64,000 nt of DNA. It comes from Acidobacteriota bacterium (GTDB lineage: Bacteria; Acidobacteriota; Blastocatellia; RBC074). Shown here piece after piece: positions 31,558-40,836 of the stretch (position 1 is its first letter; the number at the start of each line of letters is the position of its first letter). The notes under the pieces were generated by a model that was not told the origin of the DNA, searched no databases, and saw nothing but the letters and a program-made list of their open reading frames with translations. The stretch lies in assembly GCA_019639255.1 (NCBI GenBank), contig JAHBSF010000009.1, forward strand, positions 44,927 through 108,926, written 5' to 3'. Both the position numbers and the translations under genes were made by a program.

Positions 31558-34500
31558 TCAGCAGCCCGGGAAGTCTACCGGGACCGTAAGCGTCGCGCTG
31601 TTGGTTAACGTCATCGTGTGGAGGACGTGGCCCTGGTTGAAGGCCTGTCCGCTGATCGCGGTGTTCGGGTTGTAGTTGATCTGAACACCGAGTATCGCCA
31701 CATCGTTGAACGCCCGGATCTTCATCCAGCCCGTATGTCCGGGCGTGATCGCCGCGCTAAACGGCACGAAGGTCCGCGGGAAGTTGTCGCTGAGCACCCT
31801 CCGGAACTGGCAGTTCGGAGCAGGCTCGTTGAAGCTGTAGTTGTTCTCGCGGTCGTCGAACAGGTTGCCCGTCAGCGACCCGAGGGTAGCGCCGAGGTGC
31901 GACATGTTCCCGCCCACGGCGTGGAGTGCAATCATCGTCGAGTTGGAGTCTCCGGGGCTCGCGATGCTGCTTGCCGCCAACTGACGCGGCAGACGGTTGT
32001 AGTGAACGCCGTCGAACTTCAGCGTCGCCTGCGTCGCGGTCTGATCCACTCCGGCAGGGTTCAGTTGCAGCGCCGAGACCGCCACTGCGCCATAGCTCAG
32101 CGAGTGACCCGACGAGAACTTGACGTACGCGTCTCCGATCAGGAAGTTGCAGGCCATCGGTATTCCCGTATTCGGGTTGACGGCGACCGCGACGATGTAC
32201 CCGGTGATGTTCGGATCGAAGTCCGAAGACCTGAAGGTGATCGTCTGGTTCGGCGTCAGGCAGATGAACACATCCTGCGCCGAGCAGGTCTGTCCATCCA
32301 CCACGAACAGGTGAATGATCGAAGGATCGGTCTGCGATACGTTCGAGATCGAAATCCGCGTATTCTGCGAACCCGGCAGCGAAGCGTTCGAGGTGTAGAG
32401 CGGGAAGAACAGCACCGATCCCGCCTTGTCGTCCGAGGCCTCGGACTTGGCCGGGAACGGCAGTCCTACGGTCTGGAACAGCGGCTCGGTCGCCACCTCG
32501 TGAGTCACCGAGGCAGTGTTGTCGGCAGTGTTCAGCTCCGGCAGGCAGTTGCCCGAAGCAATCGTCGCCGTGTTGGTGACGAATACGTTCGGGAACTTGT
32601 TCGGAACCCGCGCTACGATCGTTACCGTCCCGGAGGTCGGGAAGGATGTCGCGCACTGGTTGGCCGCGCCTATGGTTCCGAGATTGATCGTCAGCGTCAC
32701 CTGGTCGCCGGTAGGTCCGCCTACCGCCTGGCTGAAGGTCATTCCCGGAGTCGTCGAAACCACGCTCACCACCTCGAAGCCCGCAGGCAGCACATCGGTG
32801 ATAACCGTACTTGCTGCATTGGACGGACCGGCGTTTGCGAAGTTCAACGTATAGGTCACGTTCGACGGGGGCTGCCCCATCAACGACGGCTTGACCGGAT
32901 TCGGCGTCACCGACTTGGTGATCGAGAGTTCTGCCCTCGTCTGCACCGTCGTTTCGGCCGTGCCCGGGTTATTGGGCAGGTTCGGATCGGGCGTGCCCGA
33001 CGAAGCCGTTGCCGTATTTACAAGCACCGTGTTGCACAACACCTCGGGGCACACCCTCACTACGATGGTGAGCGTCCGTGTTGTACCCACCGGCGTAAGC
33101 CCGGCCCAAACTGCCGTCACCGTGCCGTTGGTTCCTACGGGCGGAGTCGTGAGCGTTGTCGCTCCGGGTGCAACCGCCGACAGGAAGACCACGCCCGCGG
33201 GCAGCGGATCTGTGATCGTCAGATCGAGCGCGTCGCTCGGTCCGGGATTCGGCACTTCAATGACGTAGGTCAGGTTTTCACCCGCGATCACCGGATCGGG
33301 CGTGTCGGTCTTGAAGGTTGCGGCCTGTACGTCTGAACTGAAGGTGACGTTCACCGTATCGCAGATATTGGTGTTGTTGGCCGGAACCGGATCGGTCGAC
33401 ATCGACGTAGCCGTCACGCAGTTCTGATACGGCGGCGACGGCTGCGGCGTGAAGGCCGCCTGAAGCACGCGGATAGTGAACACTACGGTTCCGGAGGCAT
33501 TCACCGTACCGTCGGCGTTCTTGTTCGGCGGCAGCTCGGCCGCAGTACAGGTAACGACCTGCGGCATCCCTACCGTGTTGCAACTGAAGTTCGGTGCGCC
33601 GTTGCCGTTCGGCGACTGCGCAATCGAAATGTTGGTTACGGTCTGGAACGGCGGCAGCGTATCGACCATCGATACCATCTGCGCCGCGCTCGGGCCGTTG
33701 TTGGTCAGCGTTACGGTGTAGTTGAACTCAAGACCGGCCACAACCGGGGTCGTGTGGGTCTTGGTCAGCGCCAGATCCGAAGTCGCGGCCACGGGCGTCG
33801 TCAACACGGCTGAACCGCCGATCGGACCATTGAAGCCGTTCATCGTACCGCTAATGGTCGCCGTATTTACGAGGTTGGCCTTGGTAGCCGGATCGATGAA
33901 GACAGTTACATCGATGGCTGACGTGTTGTTCGGAGCCACGGCCGAGAGCGCTCCCTGAGCCGTGCACTGCAGTTGACCGCCGTTGCCCTGCGGGTTGTTC
34001 GCCGGGTTGATGCCGGTCGGCGGCTGGCAGACCCAGGTCAGCGGTCCGCCCGGTACCGGATTGACCGAGATATACTTGACGCCGAGCACGCGGCCCGGAG
34101 GCGTCTCCAGACCCGAAGGCAAGATGTCGGTCAATTGGATATTGCTCGCATCCGACGGACCGTTGTTGGTGACCGTAACACGGTATGTCAGCACCGTACC
34201 CGGCAGCACCGCCGTGCCCGTTGCCACGGCGCCGTTCGGCGGCGTCGCCGGGCCGATCGGCCCGGTCTGATTCGGGTTGCTCGCCGAGGTCACCCCCGAC
34301 TGCACGATCTTCGTTACCGTCAGGTTCGACGATGAAACGACGATGGTCGGAATCGGAAGGCTTGTGTTGTTGCTCGTGTTCGGATCGGGCGTGCTGCCGA
34401 TCTGGTTGACGCCGTTTTCTTCAGCCGGTCCCGGCGGCGGCGGATTGCTGCCCGGGCCCGACGTGATGTTGGCGGCGTTGTGAACGACCGTCCCGCCCGC

Positions 34501-37500
34501 AACGGCGGCGTTCACCCTGACAAAGAAGACCAGGGTTCCAGAGTAACCGGCCGGCAGAGTGCCCGCCACGTACGTCGGGTCGACTCCCGTGTTATCGCCG
34601 GGCGAGCAGCGCAGTTGCTGGCTGCCTTCCGGATTGATCACCGTGCAGGCCAGCGATATGGGGCCTGTCGACGCGTGCGTCGCGCCGATGGTGAAGTTGA
34701 AAGGTATGGCCGGGGGCTGGGCAGCCGGAACGAAAACTCCGCCCGTAGCCAGCGCACCGACAAACGCCGAATTGGCCGGAACCGCATCAGTCAACGTAAC
34801 ATTGATTGAGTCGCTCGGGCCGGCGTTGGCAAACGGCACGTCGTAGCGGATGTAACCGCCCGCACTGACGCCACCCGCAGGCACGCCCGGTCCCGTCGGC
34901 AACGGCACCGCAACCAGCGGTCCGGCGCCGTCGGGATCGACCACCGGCGTAGCAGTCTTGCTCAGACCCAGATCCGCCGAAGTCGATACGATCACGCACG
35001 CCGTATCGGTGTTGTTGCCCGGGTTGGGATCCACCGCATCCAGATCCGCGACCTCACCCGGATCTTCCAGGATATCGACATCCGGATCTATCTCTACAGT
35101 CGCCGTGTTGCAGTAGTTGCCGCCCGCCGGAACGTTCGACGGGATCGTCAACTTCAGTATGATCGTAGTCATCGCTCCGGCCGGGAAGTTGCCCGCCGCG
35201 CCCGCAGCATTAAGACATACGACCTCGCCGTTGGTCTGCTGGCAGGTAAACCCGCCCGGACCTGCAACCACTACGTTGTTCGGAACGTTGGCAAGCGTGG
35301 TGCCCGTCGGAAGCGTGTCTGTGACGACGATGCTGCCGGGGGTCTGACCGCCGAGTACATCCGAGGGTCCGAGGTTGCTGAGCTTGATCGTGAAGTCGAT
35401 ATTCGACCCGGCGATCCACGGACCGCTGTCGCTCGACTTGTCAAGCGCCAGATCCGCAAGACGGATGACATCGGTAAATGCCGTAGCATCAACCGGACCG
35501 TTTTGCACCTCTGTGTCGGTGCCGTTGCTGTCGAACCAGGTAACGCTGGCCGTATTCTGGATCGATGAATTGGGATATCCGGAATCGACCTTGACTACCA
35601 GCGTTATGGTCTGTGAACCCGGCGGGAAGTTTCCGCCGTTGCAGGTAATCGAACCCGGAACCGCACCATTGTGCGTGCAGGCGCCCGCAACCGAAAACGG
35701 CCCCGTGCCGCTTACGGATACGAAACTGGTTCCGGCCGGCAGCGCGTCGGTGACTACCAGTTGACCGGCGTTCGACGGACCGGCGTTGTTGACCGTGATG
35801 GTGTAAGTCAGGTTCGTTCCGGCTACGACCGGATCGGGCGAATCCGACTTTTGAATCGTAACGTCTGCATTGGTGAAGACGGTGGTCGACGCACCAATAG
35901 CGTTGTTGCCCGGAACAGTATCTTCCGTCGCCGCAGACACCGTGGCGTTGTTGTTTAGAACAGTTCCAACCGCCAGCGCCGGATCGACCAGTCCAACTAT
36001 GTTGATGTTGAACACGTTGGATCCAAACTGCGGCGGGATAATCGGCGGCGGGTTAATCGCCGGGGCGATAAACGTCGTCTTGGTGCAGGTCACGACGCCC
36101 CCGTCATGACTGCACGAGACGCCCGCGTCCGGACTAGTTGCCGAAACGAAGCTCACGCCCGCCGGCAGCGTGTCCTTCACTACGACGCTCTGTGCGTTCG
36201 ACGGACCGTTGTTGGTTACCTGAAGACCGTAGTTGATCTGACTGCCCGCCAGTACATCAACTGGAGCCGTCTTGGCGATTTCCAGATCCGCCCTCGCCCT
36301 GACTACGTTCTGCGTCTCGTTCGATACGTTGTTCGAGGGATTGGCATCGCCGGAATCCGAGGCAATCGTCGCCTGATTCTTGATCACCACACCATCAAGA
36401 ACGTTCTCCGCTACGCGAACCGCAAACTGTATGGTTCCCGCCGAGCCTGCAGGAAGCACGCCTGCTGTGTTGCCATTAGTAACGTCCGCGTCCGGAGTAC
36501 AGTCAAGCTGATACTGGTTAAGCACCTGCAGAAGATCGCAGGTAAGAGGAGGCCCGGTTGTCGGTGTTACAACAACCCCGATCGGAACAAACGTCGGGTC
36601 AAGCAGCGTGCCGGCCGGAATGACGTCGCGAATGTGAACGTTCGCCGCGTCGCTCGGACCCACATTGCTGTATGCAAGCGTGTACTCGATTTCTCCGCTT
36701 CCGACGTTCCCTGGGCCGAACGTCCCCGATATTACAGTACCGCCCGCAGTCACCTGAGCGCCGAACACGCCGCCGGCAATGGTAAGCGCCGTCTTCGTGA
36801 TCTGAAGATCGGCGTTGCCGAGTACGGTCGTCGTCACAGTCGACTGGTTATTCGAAAGATCCGGATCGCCGTTGACCTGCTGCACAAATCCGAACGGAGC
36901 CGGAATCGTTACCGTAACGGTAGCGGTGTTGGAAACTACGCCCTGAAGCGGGAAGTTCGCATTGACCGCGACCACAAAGGTGATTGTAGCCGTAGCGTCA
37001 GGCGGCATCGCCGTCGAGTTGACGCAACCCAAGCCGTTTAGAAGCGCAATCGAGCACCCGGCAAACGGCCCCGTTCCCACTACGGATACGGCGGTAGTAT
37101 TCGCCGGCAGCGGATCGGTGACGTTTACCTCACCGACGAGCGCCGTGCTTATGCCGTTGTTCTTGATTGCGAGCGTATAGGTAATGTTCTGACCCGCTAC
37201 AACCGGATCGGGAGTCCCGGTCTTGACGATCTGCAGGTCGGGCTGACGCACTACGGCGTGCTGTACGCCGTTGGAATCGAGACCCGGTCCGTCGTCGTCG
37301 CTGGTCGCGTTGCCGAACGTACTGGTCTTGATGTTGGCTACGTTCGGTGTGCCGGGCTGCACCGGCCCCGCATCCGGATTTACCTGAAATACGATCGTAA
37401 TGGTTGCAAGCAGTCCCGGCGGAAACAGTCCGCCCGCCGTGCATATCACGTCGTAATCCGGAGCGCCCGTGTTTACACACGATCCCGGAGCGCTGAACGG

Positions 37501-40329
37501 CCCCGTACCCGTAGCAGACACGAACTGATACTGACCCGAGGTCCAGTTGTCCGTAACGACCACGTTTTGCGCGGCGCTCGGACCCTGGTTGATTACCTGA
37601 ATCGTGTAGGTGACGTTATCGCCGGCCACGACCGTCGTGGGAGAAACCGACTTGGTAATGCTGAAGTTTGCAAGCTGTTCGACGGCGGTGGTAACCGACG
37701 GGTTGTTGTTGGAGCCGTCCGGATCGCTCAGCGCCGAACGTACGCGCGCAATGTTTGTGACGCTTGCGCCCAGGAATCCCGGATTGACCCGGAATACAAC
37801 GAAGATCTGATCCGAATTGCCTACGTTGGATACTGCACGGGTGCACGAAATGGTACCCGCCATCTGCCCCGGCGGCGGCGCCGTGCATATGACATTGGCC
37901 GACGATGCATTTACCGAAATAAAGATCATATTCGGCGGAATGTCATCCTCGACCGCAATATCGGTAGCTACGCTCGGTCCGTTGTTTGTGACCGTCAGCC
38001 GGTAAGCGATAAGTTCTCCGGCGTTGACCGGATCATTCGGAATAACCGTCCCTCCGCTGCCTGCTTGCGGGACCGAATTCGGAGCGATGCGCTCCTTGAT
38101 CATCGCAAGGTCGGCCGAGCCGGTTACGAGCGTGGTCGTGGTCAAAGAAACGTTGTTGCCCGAGTTCGGGTCCGGCGTAGGCTGCTCCTGACCGGCCTGA
38201 TTGGAGTTGATCGATGCGGTGTTGCCTATGATGGTGCCCGGCGCAACGTTTGCCGGAACGAGCACTTCATAGGTAATAGTTCCCGTCAATCCCTTCGGCC
38301 ACACGCCCGGCACATAACTCGGATCGACCATCGTGTTGTCGCCCGGAGTACAGGTGAAAAGTACACCAGGAGCCGCCGCAGAACATATGACGGAAATCAT
38401 TGCCCCCGGATACTGTACCGGATCGCCGGTCTGCACGAAAACCGGCTGAGAAAATACCGTGACATTGCCGGGCACATTATCCGAAACCAGCACGTTTACG
38501 GCATCGCTTCCCGGTTCGACTTCGGGATTGTTGCCTACCGTCAATATATAGGTGATCTTGCCGGCCGGATCGCCGCCGCCCGCAGTAACCGAACCCGGAT
38601 TGGCAACCTTCAGGATGCCCAGATCGGCTTCGGCAATGATGGTGGTATTAACCGTTGCGCTAGTCGGCGAGTTTGTCTGGGCGCCCGAATCGCAGTTGCC
38701 GGAAGGCGGCGGCGTCCACTGCGAGGAGGCTGCCAGTATCGTACCGTTCGGCAACAGTGAATTCGTCTTGACTACGAACGTAAAGGGGAAGTCATCATTT
38801 GCGGCGCTGACCGGGGCCAGTCCCGGTATCCCCAGCGGAGGCGGAGGAGGTTCGCAATCAATGAACGTCGGCCCAAGGGGATTAACTTCCGGCGTACACG
38901 TCCAACCCGGCGCCGGCGTGATAGCCAGTACAGCAGAAATCGGATTCAAACCGCCAATAATCGGCAGTGTAGGCAGATTGAACCTCATTACACCGCCGTA
39001 AATCGTGCTCGAATCGAGCGTCAGAACGGGAATTTCCTGATGTCGCAGGGTGGTGTTATAGGTAATTGTCTGCCCGGAATAAGCGTTGGCCGGCCCATTG
39101 GTAAGTCCACCGGGGAAAGCCATTGTGGCACGGCTGACCACATTCACGATCGGGGCCATCGCCGTTGTGGCTCCCATGCCCAGGTTGACGACGCCGTCTC
39201 CCACTACGGTAAGGACGGCCGAGTTTTGTATCGTCTCGCACTGCGTCTCCACATCCGGTCCGACCTGCACGCTGTATGTTATGGCTCTGGTACTGCTTGC
39301 CGGGAACAGCGTCAACGCGTTGTTGCACCCTGTTGAAAACAGCGTCGCAGTCGTACAGCCCGCAGAAAACGTACCGCCAACCACTGCCGAGGCGACCAAC
39401 TGACTCTGCAGATTTGCGCTCGATGCAGTAAGCGTGTCCATCACATTGAGCTGACCTACAAGAGCCGTACTCGGTCCGGCATTGTTGATCGAGATCGTGT
39501 AGTCGATGTCGTCAAAAGGACCCGAACCGGCTACAAGATTGTTCGTGCCGCCCGTGTTCGATACGGCCGCCCTCGTCTTGGTAAGCGTCAGGTTCAGACA
39601 GCTCTGGGTTGTGATGCCCGCCGTACCACCTGCTGCCGCAATCGTTGTGGTTTCAGTAGATACGAAAGAAGCGTTCTGATTCGGGAAATTTGTGCCTGGG
39701 GCCGTATTCGCAGGAATAGCGACATTGACAGTAATTGTTGCCGTCGCATTAGCAGCAAAATTGGCCGCAGTACAGGTAAGTAGGGTGTTGCTCATCGAAA
39801 GACCGCAAGAAAACCCAGCATCCGAGGCAAACGAGGATAGCGTCCAGTTTGCTGGGGACAGCGGTGACCTGAAAGTTACCACCGCATTCGTATCCGCAAC
39901 GCCATCGTTAACAACCTGGATCTGGTATTGGGCCGTCGTTGGAAAACCATTGAACCCCGTACCGGCGCAGAACGGGGAGGTTCCAAGCACAGTCTGCGTG
40001 ATCGAGGTAATCGCCATTGCTCCGGCGACTTCCAGTTCACCGCCCAGCCCGGCTTCAACCGCGCTCAGCGTAGAAATGGGCGCGCTCGTCGCATTTGCAA
40101 CGATCGTCACCGGTTCAAACTGTCTTCGCACTAGGCTCCGTATCGGAGCCGGCGTGATCGAGATGATCTTCTGCCCGGTCGGGCTCGCGTTGAATCTCGA
40201 TGCGAGAGCCTGACGCGCGGCGGCCGCCGATTGCATCGGGGCGAATACGAACCCGACGCTCAGCATCAAACACGCCAGCAGCGAAAGCGCAACAATCTTT
40301 CTGGTATTTCGTTTCTGGACGGGGCCCAT
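31558..40329 (-). CDS. Giant secreted DUF11-repeat protein (2923 residues)
   Basis: The start at 40329 has AAAGGAA about 7 nt upstream. A signal peptide covers about residues 1-35 (MGPVQKRNTRK, then a hydrophobic stretch ending SAAAA). About fifteen DUF11/TIGR01451-like beta-sandwich repeats of 110-180 residues follow. Each has a pattern such as ADLxIxKs.. P.pVvAGxxxTYTIxVxNxGPSxA, and most then have VTDxLPAG. Some carry insertions. Residues about 2615-2923 form a separate C-terminal domain with KAGSVLFF, QNTRISISN and LIGDAYVK, also present in the protein at 43468-47226. The architecture is that of a long fibre or adhesin. No LPXTG or Por-type sorting tail was seen. Strong terminator and promoter sequences flank it, so it is a single-gene transcript. 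Confidence 0.93.
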   Translation of the reverse strand: MGPVQKRNTRKIVALSLLACLMLSVGFVFAPMQSAAAARQALASRFNASPTGQKIISITPAPIRSLVRRQFEPVTIVANATSAPISTLSAVEAGLGGELEVAGAMAITSITQTVLGTSPFCAGTGFNGFPTTAQYQIQVVNDGVADTNAVVTFRSPLSPANWTLSSFASDAGFSCGLSMSNTLLTCTAANFAANATATITVNVAIPANTAPGTNFPNQNASFVSTETTTIAAAGGTAGITTQSCLNLTLTKTRAAVSNTGGTNNLVAGSGPFDDIDYTISINNAGPSTALVGQLNVMDTLTASSANLQSQLVASAVVGGTFSAGCTTATLFSTGCNNALTLFPASSTRAITYSVQVGPDVETQCETIQNSAVLTVVGDGVVNLGMGATTAMAPIVNVVSRATMAFPGGLTNGPANAYSGQTITYNTTLRHQEIPVLTLDSSTIYGGVMRFNLPTLPIIGGLNPISAVLAITPAPGWTCTPEVNPLGPTFIDCEPPPPPLGIPGLAPVSAANDDFPFTFVVKTNSLLPNGTILAASSQWTPPPSGNCDSGAQTNSPTSATVNTTIIAEADLGILKVANPGSVTAGGGDPAGKITYILTVGNNPEVEPGSDAVNVLVSDNVPGNVTVFSQPVFVQTGDPVQYPGAMISVICSAAAPGVLFTCTPGDNTMVDPSYVPGVWPKGLTGTITYEVLVPANVAPGTIIGNTASINSNQAGQEQPTPDPNSGNNVSLTTTTLVTGSADLAMIKERIAPNSVPQAGSGGTVIPNDPVNAGELIAYRLTVTNNGPSVATDIAVEDDIPPNMIFISVNASSANVICTAPPPGQMAGTISCTRAVSNVGNSDQIFVVFRVNPGFLGASVTNIARVRSALSDPDGSNNNPSVTTAVEQLANFSITKSVSPTTVVAGDNVTYTIQVINQGPSAAQNVVVTDNWTSGQYQFVSATGTGPFSAPGSCVNTGAPDYDVICTAGGLFPPGLLATITIVFQVNPDAGPVQPGTPNVANIKTSTFGNATSDDDGPGLDSNGVQHAVVRQPDLQIVKTGTPDPVVAGQNITYTLAIKNNGISTALVGEVNVTDPLPANTTAVSVVGTGPFAGCSIALLNGLGCVNSTAMPPDATATITFVVAVNANFPLQGVVSNTATVTVTIPAPFGFVQQVNGDPDLSNNQSTVTTTVLGNADLQITKTALTIAGGVFGAQVTAGGTVISGTFGPGNVGSGEIEYTLAYSNVGPSDAANVHIRDVIPAGTLLDPTFVPIGVVVTPTTGPPLTCDLLQVLNQYQLDCTPDADVTNGNTAGVLPAGSAGTIQFAVRVAENVLDGVVIKNQATIASDSGDANPSNNVSNETQNVVRARADLEIAKTAPVDVLAGSQINYGLQVTNNGPSNAQSVVVKDTLPAGVSFVSATSPDAGVSCSHDGGVVTCTKTTFIAPAINPPPIIPPQFGSNVFNINIVGLVDPALAVGTVLNNNATVSAATEDTVPGNNAIGASTTVFTNADVTIQKSDSPDPVVAGTNLTYTITVNNAGPSNAGQLVVTDALPAGTSFVSVSGTGPFSVAGACTHNGAVPGSITCNGGNFPPGSQTITLVVKVDSGYPNSSIQNTASVTWFDSNGTDTEVQNGPVDATAFTDVIRLADLALDKSSDSGPWIAGSNIDFTIKLSNLGPSDVLGGQTPGSIVVTDTLPTGTTLANVPNNVVVAGPGGFTCQQTNGEVVCLNAAGAAGNFPAGAMTTIILKLTIPSNVPAGGNYCNTATVEIDPDVDILEDPGEVADLDAVDPNPGNNTDTACVIVSTSADLGLSKTATPVVDPDGAGPLVAVPLPTGPGVPAGGVSAGGYIRYDVPFANAGPSDSINVTLTDAVPANSAFVGALATGGVFVPAAQPPAIPFNFTIGATHASTGPISLACTVINPEGSQQLRCSPGDNTGVDPTYVAGTLPAGYSGTLVFFVRVNAAVAGGTVVHNAANITSGPGSNPPPPGPAEENGVNQIGSTPDPNTSNNTSLPIPTIVVSSSNLTVTKIVQSGVTSASNPNQTGPIGPATPPNGAVATGTAVLPGTVLTYRVTVTNNGPSDASNIQLTDILPSGLETPPGRVLGVKYISVNPVPGGPLTWVCQPPTGINPANNPQGNGGQLQCTAQGALSAVAPNNTSAIDVTVFIDPATKANLVNTATISGTMNGFNGPIGGSAVLTTPVAATSDLALTKTHTTPVVAGLEFNYTVTLTNNGPSAAQMVSMVDTLPPFQTVTNISIAQSPNGNGAPNFSCNTVGMPQVVTCTAAELPPNKNADGTVNASGTVVFTIRVLQAAFTPQPSPPYQNCVTATSMSTDPVPANNTNICDTVNVTFSSDVQAATFKTDTPDPVIAGENLTYVIEVPNPGPSDALDLTITDPLPAGVVFLSAVAPGATTLTTPPVGTNGTVTAVWAGLTPVGTTRTLTIVVRVCPEVLCNTVLVNTATASSGTPDPNLPNNPGTAETTVQTRAELSITKSVTPNPVKPSLMGQPPSNVTYTLNFANAGPSNAASTVITDVLPAGFEVVSVVSTTPGMTFSQAVGGPTGDQVTLTINLGTIGAANQCATSFPTSGTVTIVARVPNKFPNVFVTNTATIASGNCLPELNTADNTASVTHEVATEPLFQTVGLPFPAKSEASDDKAGSVLFFPLYTSNASLPGSQNTRISISNVSQTDPSIIHLFVVDGQTCSAQDVFICLTPNQTITFRSSDFDPNITGYIVAVAVNPNTGIPMACNFLIGDAYVKFSSGHSLSYGAVAVSALQLNPAGVDQTATQATLKFDGVHYNRLPRQLAASSIASPGDSNSTMIALHAVGGNMSHLGATLGSLTGNLFDDRENNYSFNEPAPNCQFRRVLSDNFPRTFVPFSAAITPGHTGWMKIRAFNDVAILGVQINYNPNTAISGQAFNQGHVLHTMTLTNSATLTVPVDFPGC

Positions 40330-40783
40330 TGCGAATTCCTTTCGGTTGGACACGGTTACAGCTCTTAAAGGCGCACACCGCAACGTTAGTGAGGGTGCGG
40401 CACGCTATGACTGAATTGCTTGGTTCGCGAAACGTATTTCAGACGCTCGAGGCCGGAATCGGCCAAAGCGCCTGAAAGGTTATGAAATCAATGCCGGAAA
40501 ACGGATGATGAGGGCGGACAAGCCGGACGCATTTGATACCGCTTAATGCAAAACATAATCCCGGGTGGCCTGTCGAACCTCCACCGAATCGCGGCTTACT
40601 CCGTATTCCAATCGATACGCCGCGATCCGCACGCTTTACTTTCTGTTTTTCGTATCTTTGAATTCGCCCAATAAAACCGGGCGAATCTGCTCTCTCGAAA
40701 CTCTCTGCAACACGCCCCGGGTTGGGATGACTTATTACCTCATTGCCGTGAGTGCGCTTTGAGGAACCCAATGACGCGGCGAG
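40330..40783 (-). other. Long structured 5' leader of the giant surface-protein gene
   Basis: About 450 nt of untranslated leader between the predicted promoter and the ATG. Nested stems can be drawn: ATCGCGGC (40588-40595) with GCCGCGAT (40619-40626) enclosing GTAT/ATAC, and TTCGCCC (40663-40669) with GGGCGAA (40679-40685). No known riboswitch consensus was recognised and no ORF with coding character is present. Confidence 0.5.
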
Positions 40784-40812
40784 AGTATAGCGTTGATCCC
40801 AAATTCTGGCAA
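40784..40812 (-). promoter_or_regulatory. Sigma70 promoter of the giant surface-protein gene
   Basis: On the minus strand TTGCCA (40812-40807) and TATACT (40789-40784) are separated by 17 nt. It lies just after the end of the M28 peptidase gene and would start transcription near 40777. Confidence 0.65.
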
Positions 40813-40836
40813 GCCCTTTTCCATCTGAAATTTCCC

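Noticed and set aside
36106..38760. Two long plus-strand open frames (311 and 500 codons) inside the giant DUF11 gene
   Set aside because: They are opposite the repeat-coding strand, have biased Arg-rich composition, no recognisable domain and no ribosome binding site.
40663..40685. Rho-independent terminator in the giant-gene leader
   Set aside because: The 7-bp stem has no T-run after it on the transcribed strand, so it is treated only as leader structure.
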